This document shows, piece by piece, positions 1-7,636 of a DNA stretch of 64,000 nucleotides; position 1 is the stretch's first letter; every line of letters begins with the position of its first letter. Origin of the DNA: Bacteroidales bacterium (GTDB lineage: Bacteria; Bacteroidota; Bacteroidia; Bacteroidales; F082); NCBI GenBank assembly GCA_023229135.1, contig JALNZT010000014.1, forward strand, positions 1-64,000, written 5' to 3'. The notes under the pieces were generated by a model, which was not told where the DNA came from, did no database searches, and was given only the letters and a program-made list of their open reading frames with translations. The translations under genes and the position numbers were made by a program.

Positions 1-2
1 GC

Positions 3-111
3 TTTACGAAACCAGGCAAGTCCCTGTTTGTGGGAGAAGTCTTGCAAAAGCAAAGGCAGATTTACAAGGATATGGATGTACTTGCTCCTGATGTGGTGGC
101 CTCGTTATGTT
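3..111 (+). CDS. C-terminal fragment of an unidentified gene (partial at window start)
   Basis: Reading from base 3 gives about 35 codons with protein-like composition (ends LAPDVVASLC) and a TAA stop at 109-111; the rest lies outside the window. I do not recognise the family. The two other forward frames are also open here, so the choice rests on composition and on leaving a clean convergent gap before the next gene. A longer reading in frame 1 (to 333) runs antisense into the holin-like gene and looks less natural. Confidence 0.3.
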
Positions 112-271
112 AATGCGGGAATCCGGGATGTTAGTATTATTGCGGCTCTTCTGCCAAATAATAGTAACATGGATTCTCTTTTAATTTACTCCGAAATGAA
201 GTTCACGGATTACACGCAGTGGGCTGAAATAAGATCAAGTTTAGATTTACAGCTTATTTCTGAACAGCCAC

Positions 272-862
272 TTAACGCTTTCTTTTACGCATATACCTCA
301 GAACTAAAAGCGCTCCACTCATCATTAAATTAGACGATGTGAGGGCATAAGTCATCAAGGAATTAAGGATGTTTGAAGGTTTTAAGGCATCGCCAATATC
401 CCGCACATATTTATGCATCAGCAGTTCGCTTTGCTCGATTTGCAGATCCATAATTTCAAGGTATTTTTCCATATCTTCTTTGGTGCTGATAATGATTGAC
501 TTATCACCGTCTTCATTCGTCATCTCAAAATGTTTTGAATGAAGCTTTTTGATTAAGGGATTCATCAACAAAGGCTCGCGGAAATAATAGATTATTAGGC
601 CAATAAGCATATAGGTAAGAGAAACAATGAGAAAGCCGTGATAGTAAGTGCCGGCATTGCTTCCATACCAAAACACAAAAGCAAACGACAACATCAATAA
701 AACCATCGAAAAGACGCCTGCCAACACAAACAGGGTGATGATTTGCGACATGAAATCAGCCAGCTTTTTATTCAGGGCTAATCCCATATAATTGATTCGC
801 AGATTGATGTATCGTTTAAACTCGTTGCTTATTGCTGATACTGGTCGCGTGAAATCGTCCAT
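272..862 (-). CDS. Holin-like / YqjE-type inner-membrane protein
   Basis: A 196-residue protein with two strong membrane segments at roughly residues 38-65 and 72-95, an acidic soluble stretch (about 115-170), a hydrophobic C-terminal segment and a basic tail RYMRKRKR. This layout resembles the phage-holin superfamily III/YqjE proteins that sit beside YtxH genes in many bacteria; the assignment is by architecture, not by a catalytic motif. It is the last gene of a leftward group with ytxH just upstream (31 bp gap). Such proteins are usually linked to envelope or general stress; no biochemical role is established. Confidence 0.55.
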   Translation of the reverse strand: MDDFTRPVSAISNEFKRYINLRINYMGLALNKKLADFMSQIITLFVLAGVFSMVLLMLSFAFVFWYGSNAGTYYHGFLIVSLTYMLIGLIIYYFREPLLMNPLIKKLHSKHFEMTNEDGDKSIIISTKEDMEKYLEIMDLQIEQSELLMHKYVRDIGDALKPSNILNSLMTYALTSSNLMMSGALLVLRYMRKRKR

Positions 863-893
863 ACGGAGTTAAAATTTTATTTCGCTAAAGTGT

Positions 894-1136
894 TTATTTG
901 GCAGCCTTTTTCTCTTTAGGCATTACCTCGGCAATTTTTTTCTCGATGGTGTCTTTCAGGCTGTCCAGTTTTTCACTAAGGTCGTCCTTAAGTTCACCAG
1001 TCTTTGTGGAAATCTTACGCCTGGTTTCTGCTCCTTTATCTGGTGCAAATAAAATGCCACCAATAGCACCTACTGCTGCTCCTACAAAGATTCCGGTTGC
1101 AAAAGCAAGAATTGTTTTTGATCCTGATTCGCTCAT
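894..1136 (-). CDS. YtxH domain-containing stress protein
   Basis: Eighty residues. An N-terminal Gly/Ala-rich hydrophobic segment (about residues 8-30) contains the family hallmark around GGILFAPDKGAETR, followed by an amphipathic Lys/Glu-rich helix that should form a coiled coil. This is the classic YtxH pattern (PF12732), a small membrane-anchored protein usually induced by general stress; its molecular function is unknown. A -7 box lies 50 bp upstream, so it probably leads a two-gene transcript with the holin-like gene. Confidence 0.85.
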   Translation of the reverse strand: MSESGSKTILAFATGIFVGAAVGAIGGILFAPDKGAETRRKISTKTGELKDDLSEKLDSLKDTIEKKIAEVMPKEKKAAK

Positions 1137-1185
1137 AATTTTAATGTTTTAAGTTGTTATTACTTTATTTTTCAATTCGTTTAAG

Positions 1186-1193
1186 CAAATATA
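1186..1193 (-). promoter_or_regulatory. -7 promoter box for ytxH
   Basis: On the minus strand the octamer reads TATATTTG, a perfect match to the Bacteroidota sigma-A -7 consensus TAnnTTTG, 50 bp upstream of the ytxH start. Confidence 0.6.
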
Positions 1194-1218
1194 CAATAAA
1201 AAAACGTTAAAAACAACT

Positions 1219-2367
1219 CTATTGTTCAGCTTTATCAGGATTTTTTGTTTCATCATCAAAATGATGCTTCAAAATCATGTTGCCGGTAAGTGCCTGAATG
1301 AATTTTAGCTGACTCAAAAACTGCCGTGCCACAACCCTGAAAACTGTATAAGTAGGTATCGCGATCACCATGCCGAAAATACCAGCTACTTTGCCGGCCA
1401 TTATAATTACTAAAAATATTTCGATGGGATGTGCTTTAACACTCTTTGAATAAATAATAGGTTGCAACAATATGTTATCCAATACATTGGCGATTATAAA
1501 AGTGACGGCAATAATTAGTACCGTTATTCCTACTACATCAAATTGTCCGCTACTTAACACGGAAATTACACCCAGCGTCATACCAATTAATGCCCCAATA
1601 ATTGGTCCCAAATAGGGAATGATATTCATCAGTCCGCCCAGAAATCCAATAATAATTGCATTTTGAACGCCAAATAAAGTGAGCACTAAAGAGATTATCG
1701 TCATCATAGCAGCCAGCTCAAGCAAAATGCCTAGAAAATAGCGCGTGAGCAATATCCGTGAATCTGTCATAACTATCTGGATGTCTTTCACGTATTGTTC
1801 GGGAGTGAGCGACATAATGATCGATCGCAATAAGTGCGGGTCTTTTAGGAAAAAAAAAGTGAGAAAAAGTACAACGAACAAACCCATGAATATGGTGGAA
1901 GTGGCAGAAAGAATGTGACCAAACAAATTGGTGAAATGTGTTACGTTAAGTAGTTGATTGAGTTGCTGTTCAAAAAATAAACTTATGCTTTGATCGGCCT
2001 GCAACACATTGTATTTTACCAAAAAGTTGTACAGGGCATTGAGCGGTTCAGCGAAGTAAGCACTAACAGCTTTAGTATCAATATTGGCTACAATGCTCGC
2101 CTGCCTGCTGATCAAAGGAACAATAAAAAAGATAAAGAGTGAAAAAACCAGCAAGATGCTGATTAGTGTTATAGCAGCCGCTCCGGCCTGATTGATGGCA
2201 AATCTACGGATGCGTATCTTCTGTATCCTGTTGCTAAGTGGCCTGCCCAACAGCGATAGCAAGGACGAAATGACGATATACGTGAAGATATCAGAGAAAT
2301 ACCAAGCCATAAAACTGATGAGGATGACACCTGTCAATGGTTTCAGAAAACGAAAAAATGCATTCAT
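1219..2367 (-). CDS. AI-2E/PerM family permease
   Basis: A 382-residue polytopic membrane protein with about eight membrane segments: a hydrophobic hairpin at the N-terminus, a soluble stretch at about 75-140, and a dense C-terminal half containing the family's signature glycine-rich loop (GFLGGLMNIIPYLGPIIGA). This matches PF01594 in length and topology. The name comes from the TqsA autoinducer-2 exporter, but most members have other or unknown substrates and some act as Na+/H+ antiporters, so substrate is open. It ends with a charged cytoplasmic tail and appears to be its own transcription unit upstream of ytxH. Confidence 0.85.
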   Translation of the reverse strand: MNAFFRFLKPLTGVILISFMAWYFSDIFTYIVISSLLSLLGRPLSNRIQKIRIRRFAINQAGAAAITLISILLVFSLFIFFIVPLISRQASIVANIDTKAVSAYFAEPLNALYNFLVKYNVLQADQSISLFFEQQLNQLLNVTHFTNLFGHILSATSTIFMGLFVVLFLTFFFLKDPHLLRSIIMSLTPEQYVKDIQIVMTDSRILLTRYFLGILLELAAMMTIISLVLTLFGVQNAIIIGFLGGLMNIIPYLGPIIGALIGMTLGVISVLSSGQFDVVGITVLIIAVTFIIANVLDNILLQPIIYSKSVKAHPIEIFLVIIMAGKVAGIFGMVIAIPTYTVFRVVARQFLSQLKFIQALTGNMILKHHFDDETKNPDKAEQ

Positions 2368-2510
2368 TTGCGTTATAAATTTGGGATAAAGATAATTGTT
2401 TTCGTGATTTGTTAACTATCTTAACTTCCAACCTTATCTACGCAAAATAGTGCGGTGTGTTTGCAGGCTTTGATCAAGCATTGTTGCGCCGTGTTTTTGT
2501 AGAATGTTGA

Positions 2511-3005
2511 TTAAACGGCTTTATACCAAAACCGTATGTCGTTTATCTTCATCCATCTCCACCAAAGGTATAGGCCGAGCAGCGCGATTCCGATGTCGTA
2601 AAATATCATCACGAAATTGTATTCAGCAAAATTTCCGACATGTAGAACTTCTATAAAATGGTTGATTCCGGCACATATCATAAAAAATGACCAGCCGAGG
2701 ACGGTTGCATGACAAAAAGTGCCGCGAACATATACGGCCAAGAGTGCTAACAATCCCCACGCCATATCGTGAAAGCCAACTTCTATCTCGAAAGGACTTG
2801 GGTCCCAGCCAATTTTTGGGGCTATAAATTCACCGAAAAACACATGGCCAATGCCTGAAATGATCATTGGAGGAGCAACAGCAATAACCAAAAAATAAAA
2901 GAATAATTTTTGACTTATCGCGGCTTTGGAAAGCACTTTTCTCTTTGCTGTGATATGAACTCCTACGATTAAAACGTATAGAGCTAAAAAAATTAAATTG
3001 AACAT
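2511..3005 (-). CDS. DUF6790-like integral membrane protein
   Basis: A 164-residue protein with about five membrane segments. The central stretch GWDPSPFEIEVGFHDMAWG resembles the conserved core of the DUF6790 family, and several His and Glu residues lie in or next to membrane helices (FCHAT, GINHFIEV). No function is known. The 5' side has A/T-rich runs and no clear promoter. It stands alone between the AI-2E permease and a divergent gene. Confidence 0.6.
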   Translation of the reverse strand: MFNLIFLALYVLIVGVHITAKRKVLSKAAISQKLFFYFLVIAVAPPMIISGIGHVFFGEFIAPKIGWDPSPFEIEVGFHDMAWGLLALLAVYVRGTFCHATVLGWSFFMICAGINHFIEVLHVGNFAEYNFVMIFYDIGIALLGLYLWWRWMKINDIRFWYKAV

Positions 3006-3107
3006 AAGCTGTTTTTTTTTTGATTAAAAACTAAGCGTTGAAGAAAAAACACTTCAAAAATAAAATATTTTTTCATTGTACAATTTTTTTTAGCGCTTAA
3101 TTATCAA

Positions 3108-3275
3108 TCAGATGTGATGTTTTCTTTTTGGATGCCAGAAATCCAGCAGATGCGTTTCAGGAATGGGCGGTAAATTGAGGTGTTCAGTGTAAAGTAGTGA
3201 ATGGAATAGCTGAGGCTTCCGGTTTCTTTCCGCTACCAGCAGCAATTTATTTATCCTACTTTTGTCCCCATTCAT
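3108..3275 (-). CDS. Possible small protein of 55 residues
   Basis: An ATG at 3275-3273 opens a 55-codon frame ending in TGA at 3108-3110. The composition looks coding (for example TEHLNLPPIPETHLLDFWHP, Pro/Leu/His-rich and soluble). It starts head-to-head with the DUF6787 gene, only 15 bp apart, and its 5' end covers that gene's -7 box on the other strand. It could be a true small protein or the tail of a decayed gene. No family is recognised. Confidence 0.3.
   Translation of the reverse strand: MNGDKSRINKLLLVAERNRKPQLFHSLLYTEHLNLPPIPETHLLDFWHPKRKHHI
3257..3264 (+). promoter_or_regulatory. -7 promoter box for the DUF6787 gene
   Basis: TACTTTTG matches TAnnTTTG and lies 26 bp upstream of the start at 3291. 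Confidence 0.5.
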
Positions 3276-3290
3276 CCAGTAATTAAATCA

Positions 3291-3602
3291 ATGGCAGGAT
3301 TTTTCAATAAATTGAAGCATCGCTGGGGTATCAAGAGCAATTTTCAGATTATTTTGATACTTATCGTGTTTGCTTTAGCCGGCTCTTCGGTTTTGGTTGT
3401 CGAGGCTTATATCTTTAAGTTTATCGGCTTGGCCCGGCCCAAATCATTTTGGCTCAAGCTTGTTGTGTTTCTGTTTAGCACCTTCCCGATTCACCAGTTG
3501 CTGCTACTCTTTTACGGAACTCTACTGGGTCAGTTTAGGTTTTTCTGGAACTTTGCGAAACGTATTTTTTCACGGCTTTTCTTCTTTTTGAAACGCCGGT
3601 AA
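3291..3602 (+). CDS. DUF6787-like small membrane protein
   Basis: 103 residues. It starts with a basic amphipathic segment carrying the family-like KLKHRWGIKSN, followed by two membrane helices (about 19-42 and 52-76). The C-terminus has GQFRFFWNFAKRIF and is strongly basic, so both ends are probably cytoplasmic. This pattern (RWG near the N-terminus, two helices, GQFxFF after the second) is what I know of DUF6787 in Bacteroidota. Function is unknown. Confidence 0.65.
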   Translation: MAGFFNKLKHRWGIKSNFQIILILIVFALAGSSVLVVEAYIFKFIGLARPKSFWLKLVVFLFSTFPIHQLLLLFYGTLLGQFRFFWNFAKRIFSRLFFFLKRR

Positions 3603-3686
3603 GCATAGGCAATTGGAGTAATAGCAATCAGCTGTAAAATTTAGATTTTTCCATTTTCGAAACCAATTCGCTACGCGCTGGGGGTG

Positions 3687-4174
3687 TTAAAGTCTAAGAA
3701 GTAGTCCAATGCCATTCCCGGTCATCGAGAGTTTTAGCTCGGTTTTATCCCAAAACACACTTTTGCCGAGGCCGCTATTATAGGTGTCAACGGCCTGTTT
3801 GGCTTTTTTGTTGAAGCTTTGATTTAATGTAATGGTAACAACAATTAAAGCTGCGCCAATCCCTGCCAATGCCCAGTTTGGCTTGCCTCCGCCTATTGCT
3901 GTACCAAGCGGATTAGCTATAAAATAACCTCCTGCTATACCAACAATATAAGTGGTGACATAAACTGATTTTGCGGATTTTAATTTCGTGTAGGCTTGTT
4001 CGTTAGTCTCCAATTTGGTAGTGAGTTGCTTCATTGTCAACCTGTTTTCGCTTTGATAGAACTGATAGGTGCCAAATGATTTTATCAAGCTAATTGAATC
4101 AGGGTTGATTGGCCAAAGGCTGCGGCTACAATTACAATTAAGAAGGCTAAAATAAAGGTAAATTTTCTCTTAAT
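3687..4174 (-). pseudogene. Frameshifted exported membrane-associated protein
   Basis: An open frame from 4088 down to 3687 has no proper start. Just upstream, in another frame (from 4174), lies an intact signal peptide KRKFTFILAFLIVIVAAAFG followed by QSTLIQLA and a stop at 4085-4087. Joining the two frames gives signal peptide + KSFGTYQFYQ + a mature part with two hydrophobic Gly-rich segments (GIAGGYFIANPLGTAIGGG). The signal-peptide frame also has no ATG; an ATT sits where the start would be expected. One indel near 4085-4091 plus a lost start is the simplest reading. The two following genes are damaged as well. Confidence is for the frameshift reading, not a function. Confidence 0.65.
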
Positions 4175-4243
4175 TTCCGGGTTTTGTTTTTTAATTGAAA
4201 GCTAAATTCACGCTATTTTTTTACAACTTGCAGTGGTATATTT

Positions 4244-4965
4244 CTATAAAGTATAATACAACCCAAAATTGGCGCCAATCGAATAATGATATTCCTTAAT
4301 CGGAGCATCCAAAAGTGGAATTATCGCATGCCTGAACACAGGCTCAATCCTCAAATTCAGTCTGTTATTGATAGTATAATCAATTCCTGCACCAAGTATC
4401 ACAGCCACACTTATGGCTGAAAAATCGGTATCACTTTTAATAATTTCTGTGCTTTTCGGATGTTCAAAAGTCACTTTTTCACGTTCGTCCAGAAAGATGC
4501 TTGCCGATAATCCGGCGGATGCAAATAGTTTCACGCTGCCGGTTAAAACGAAATAATTCACCTTTAGAGGAATGTCCAGGTAATAATATTGATAGTTTCT
4601 TTTTGCGCGATTTTCAAAGACAGGAGCTGGTGGCATTACGTCATACATGCCTATGTACTTGGTTTGATAACCTTTATTAGAAAATAGCAATCCGGTTTCA
4701 AATGAAAAACGTTCCCAGGGTTTATAAAGCAGCGAGAGGCCAACAGTATAGCCCATTTTTGGGATTTCGGTTTCATTTCTGCTTTCTGTGAGAACCTCAG
4801 AAAAATCGTTTTGCGGATTTAAAGTCCGGTAGCAATAATCCGGCGAAAAGCTGATTCCAATCGAACTTTACTTGATGAGACAGGCTCAGCAGCTTGCCCG
4901 AAAACGAGGGGGGAGAAAAGGATAAATGAGATTAAAAACGTAAAAAATGTTTTAGCTTTTTTCAT
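4244..4965 (-). pseudogene. Frameshifted PorT-family outer-membrane beta-barrel
   Basis: The barrel frame (to 4244) is intact from GISFSPDYCYRTLNP onward and shows alternating beta-strands (RFSFETGLLFSNKGYQTKY, YYLDIPLKVNYFV) typical of PF13568. The start ATG at 4965 and a good signal peptide (MKKAKTFFTFLISFILFSP, then VFGQ) are in a different frame, which runs into a stop about 15 codons after the crossover. The frames meet at about 4861-4863; one missing base there restores a protein of about 240 residues. An internal ATG at 4756 could give a 170-residue product without export signal, which would not reach the outer membrane. A sequencing error cannot be excluded, but both neighbours are also damaged. 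Confidence 0.75.
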
Positions 4966-4968
4966 GAT

Positions 4969-5159
4969 TTAAAAATTAATTCCTGTTGAAATACCAATCA
5001 TTGAATTTCTGCTTGAATAATCATTAGTTGCGCCAAACTGTTCAAAGCTGCTATCGATCACGTAAGGTCACTTTGTGCGAAAGCAAGTGGCGGAAAGCAT
5101 AGCATGAAGAGAATGCGTAAAAATGTTTTAGTGTGTTGTGCAATTGTTTGTGATTTAAT
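4969..5159 (-). pseudogene. Internal-deletion remnant of an exported beta-barrel gene
   Basis: From 5159 a frame encodes a signal peptide (KTFLRILFMLCFPPLAFAQ) and stops after QSDLT. In the next frame, directly adjoining, comes SSFEQFGATNDYSSRNSM and GISTGINF with a stop at 4969-4971. That ending looks like the last strand of a PorT-type barrel with a terminal Phe. The middle of the barrel is missing, so a front end and a back end were joined by a deletion. The signal peptide resembles that of the next gene, suggesting tandem paralogues. As with the gene at 4174, an ATT sits at the expected start. Confidence 0.55.
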
Positions 5160-5244
5160 GGTTTGTGGTTTTTTTCTCTCTCAATTGTTTTTAACAGTGT
5201 GATAGGGGTTTTTGGATGGGAACGGATGGCGGTATAAAATCGTT

Positions 5245-5352
5245 GCGCATTTCAAAGCATTAATTTATCAGCCCGCTAAACCGTTGATTAAATGTTATTT
5301 CGTTCAGATATAGCACTATCCGCGCAATGTTTTATGACCGCGTGTTATGCGC
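5245..5352 (-). repeat. attC-like element 1, downstream of higA
   Basis: On the plus strand the right end contains ACCGCGTGTTATGCG (5337-5351), identical to the right end of element 2. The outer bases GCGCAT (5245-5250) and ATGCGC (5347-5352) are complementary, so the single strand could fold end to end. The element begins 6 bp after the higA stop. Integron attC sites have such inverted terminal boxes (consensus GTTRRRY at one end), and GTTATGC is a close variant. The inner part is less well paired than in element 2, so it may be degenerate. Confidence 0.45.
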
Positions 5353-5357
5353 TTTTA

Positions 5358-5915
5358 TTAATTCACTATCAGGTCTTTCTTTCCCAATCTTAATTTCGGT
5401 TTATTTAACTGAATAATAGTTTGGTTAACTCTCTCTCGGGTTTCGTTTTGCAAGTATGTAGGAATCAATTTAGCTAAATCAATTCTTAAAATTCTATGAA
5501 TTATTACTAAATCTTTCATTGAGAATTGAGATACTCCATTAATCAACTCTGACATGTACGATTTTTTATGTCCAAGTAAAACCGCTAAGTCAGTTTGATT
5601 CATATCATAGCTTTTTAATTTCTTTCTAATCACCTCTTTTCTTTGTGCTATGAATTTTCGTTCTATCTCAACAAGCTGTTCAGCCATTTCTGCCTCGTCA
5701 AATTGTTTCTCAGCGATATTTTCACTATCTGACCAGTTTTTCTCTTCGTAATTCTGGATTAGCTCAAACAATTTATCATGGAGTGGTTTTAAGTCAGGGT
5801 TTTCTTTAACCATTAACCTTAATTTTCGATCAAGCAGCAAAGCTTTCTGTAAGTCATATTCATTATCCAATTGTTGGATATTCTTTATTTCTTGAATGTT
5901 AACTAAATCTTTCAT
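5358..5915 (-). CDS. higA: HigA-like antitoxin with XRE helix-turn-helix
   Basis: 185 residues. The N-terminal half is helical and charged; a helix-turn-helix lies at about residues 100-160 (MNQTDLAVLLGHKKSYMSEL, the Q-x3-A-x3-G-x4-YxSEL core of XRE/HigA proteins). It follows the toxin gene by 11 bp, and the toxin-first order is typical of higBA. It should neutralise HigB and repress the shared promoter. The N-terminal extension of about 95 residues is longer than in minimal HigA proteins but is common in Bacteroidota versions. Confidence 0.8.
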   Translation of the reverse strand: MKDLVNIQEIKNIQQLDNEYDLQKALLLDRKLRLMVKENPDLKPLHDKLFELIQNYEEKNWSDSENIAEKQFDEAEMAEQLVEIERKFIAQRKEVIRKKLKSYDMNQTDLAVLLGHKKSYMSELINGVSQFSMKDLVIIHRILRIDLAKLIPTYLQNETRERVNQTIIQLNKPKLRLGKKDLIVN

Positions 5916-5926
5916 ATCAAACTATT

Positions 5927-6268
5927 TTAAATCCAACCATTATCTTTGAGCCACTTTTTAATCGTGTTTTTGTTGTTTTTAAATCTCTTGTCATAATCTT
6001 GATGCGAACCAGTCCAAATAACACGAGCTCTTTTGTTTTCATTAAATTCTATCAAAATCATTGTACGATGAACATTGAGATTAAAAAAATAGAATCCATC
6101 GCTATGAACACAATCAGCATCTGGTCGTGTTTCTTTTAATTCAGTCGGTGAATCCCAAATATTTACTTGAATATCGTTTATTAACTTGTCGATTGCTTTA
6201 ATCATCTTAGTATTTCCACGGTTATTCCGCTTTAATCGTTCAAGTAAACTTCTATTAATTAAATTCAC
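5927..6268 (-). CDS. higB: HigB-type mRNA interferase toxin
   Basis: 113 residues with the RelE/HigB fold pattern: helices at the N-terminus, then DADCVHSDGFYFFNLNVHR, RARVIWTGSHQDYDKR and a C-terminal IKKWLKDNG. The VIWTGSHQDYD block is the family signature (PF09907), with His and Asp/Tyr near the presumed active site. It probably cleaves mRNA on the ribosome. The start appears to be GTG at 6268; no better ATG is in frame nearby. A -7 box lies just 17 bp upstream, giving a very short leader. The pair sits between two attC-like repeats. Confidence 0.85.
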   Translation of the reverse strand: MNLINRSLLERLKRNNRGNTKMIKAIDKLINDIQVNIWDSPTELKETRPDADCVHSDGFYFFNLNVHRTMILIEFNENKRARVIWTGSHQDYDKRFKNNKNTIKKWLKDNGWI

Positions 6269-6284
6269 ATTAAATCATTTTGTG

Positions 6285-6292
6285 CAAAGATA
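6285..6292 (-). promoter_or_regulatory. -7 promoter box for higBA
   Basis: On the minus strand TATCTTTG matches TAnnTTTG, 17 bp before the GTG start, so the transcript would be nearly leaderless. The pair has its own promoter inside the cassette-like unit. Confidence 0.5.
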
Positions 6293-6367
6293 ATAAAGTT
6301 CCAATTAATTCTGAACTTATAAACGATTATTTTCTCGATAGCTTCACAGTCTTGTCTGGTGTAATTG

Positions 6368-6499
6368 TGCATAAGGTTCTGTGTATGAAAAGTAGGCGAT
6401 TGCTGGCTTCAAATTTATCAAACCGTTGAGAAGTTGAAGCGGGTTACAACCTTTGAATAACCTGCTGTCCCGGCAATTTTTTATACCGCGTGTTATGCG
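6368..6499 (-). repeat. attC-like element 2, between the orphan exported protein and higBA
   Basis: About 132 bp bounded by complementary ends GCATAA (6369-6374) and TTATGC (6493-6498). Its right end shares ACCGCGTGTTATGCG (6485-6499) with element 1. An inner hairpin GGTTA (6442-6446) / TAACC (6458-6462), extended by AGC/GCT, lies near the centre. Both elements also contain an AACCGTTGA block. On the minus strand it follows the stop of the upstream gene by 12 bp and precedes higB, exactly where an integron cassette would carry its attC site. Confidence 0.5.
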
Positions 6500-6510
6500 G
6501 TCGGCTTTTT

Positions 6511-7335
6511 TTATTCATCCTTATTTTTCTTCTTACTTTTCCTTTTCTCAGGTTTTTTTTCAGCGTGTATCCAAGTCCAACTGTTGTCCGCCTTAAATGG
6601 TGTGCTTATACTTTTTGAGTTATCAATAACGATTTTCGTGAAATAAGATTTGTAATACCAAGCAAAAAACACAGCTCCTAATGTTGGTTTTTCGGTCTCA
6701 CGATAGTTAATCCATATTTCTCTAGGATTGTCAACTTTGAAACCACGAAATTCACCTTGGAAGTAGCTGTCGTCTTTAAACACCTTCGTTCCCGTCTCGT
6801 CAATTGTGTAAATAAATTCTCCGCCATATACAGCAACACAATTTGGTTGGAAAGCTGGTAAAATCCAAACCGAAAGTGTCTTGTCGTCATTTTCCTTTAT
6901 ATTTTGATTAAATCTTAAACTAACTGTGTCTTTAAGAGCTGATATTTGGTTGTTTGCTGTTTGTAATGCTCTTGAATGCCTATTAAGTAAAGTTGTGTCA
7001 ACTGTTTCAGTTGTTTTATTTACTTGTCCATTATTGTCAACCTTAAAATGAAAAACAAGGTCAAATTGATTGTTTTTATATTTTCCGTAAACGGCATGCC
7101 AAGTTTCATTATTTTGAAAACAAAACCAATCACTCCCTAATCTCTCTAAGTCTTTTTTTTCTTGGGTCATTACACTGTCTGAAGTGCGCCAAGCAATCAT
7201 ATCATATTCATACAACCATTCAGCCACTTCCATATTCTTGTTGAAGTCCGCAATGTCAAAATTTGGTCCATTTGATTTTTGTCCATAGGTCAAAGTTGTC
7301 AACCCGATAAAAAGGAATGTTAGAATTTTACTCAT
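6511..7335 (-). CDS. Exported protein of unknown function in a cassette-like unit
   Basis: The start at 7335 gives 274 residues with a clean signal peptide (MSKILTFLFIGLTTLTYGQ). A 13-codon upstream extension would bury it and is not used. The mature part is soluble and mixed alpha/beta, with Trp-rich stretches (DWFCFQNNETWHAVYGKY, SWTWIHAEKK) and a very basic tail KKPEKRKSKKKNKDE. No family recognised. It begins about 33 bp after a GTTATGC half-site (minus strand) and is followed by attC-like element 2, so it may be a mobile cassette. Base composition is more A/T-rich than the neighbouring MFS gene. Confidence 0.7.
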   Translation of the reverse strand: MSKILTFLFIGLTTLTYGQKSNGPNFDIADFNKNMEVAEWLYEYDMIAWRTSDSVMTQEKKDLERLGSDWFCFQNNETWHAVYGKYKNNQFDLVFHFKVDNNGQVNKTTETVDTTLLNRHSRALQTANNQISALKDTVSLRFNQNIKENDDKTLSVWILPAFQPNCVAVYGGEFIYTIDETGTKVFKDDSYFQGEFRGFKVDNPREIWINYRETEKPTLGAVFFAWYYKSYFTKIVIDNSKSISTPFKADNSWTWIHAEKKPEKRKSKKKNKDE

Positions 7336-7367
7336 TTTTCTGTCCGTGTTTCGTTGTCTTTTAAGCT

Positions 7368-7377
7368 GCCGCATAAC
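7368..7377 (-). repeat. attC-like half-site upstream of the orphan exported protein
   Basis: On the minus strand it reads GTTATGCGGC, the same core as the right ends of elements 1 and 2 and close to the integron crossover box GTTRRRY. It lies where the previous cassette's attC would end. I could not identify the other end of this element. Confidence 0.35.
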
Positions 7378-7636
7378 TACCTTGTCTGTTCACCTTTATC
7401 GCACATACCGCACAAAAAGTGTTGGATATATTCACGTTTATAGGTTTATAGTTCAAAGTCATCTGCAGGTTACTTTTTAATCGTTTTCAAAAATACAAAA
7501 CATTCTCAATAGCCCTGCATCTATGGAAAAAATACCCAGCCCAGTCAGGCTGCGACTAATCTTAATCCCAAAAACTTCCCCAAGGGAAAATGGCATATCC
7601 TGCAGAAAACACTATTTTAGCCAACAAAAAAAACCA

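Noticed and set aside
28..333. Long plus-strand frame at the window start
   Set aside because: Begins with TTG, has Trp/Arg-rich unnatural composition and runs antisense into the holin-like gene; the frame ending at 111 is more protein-like.
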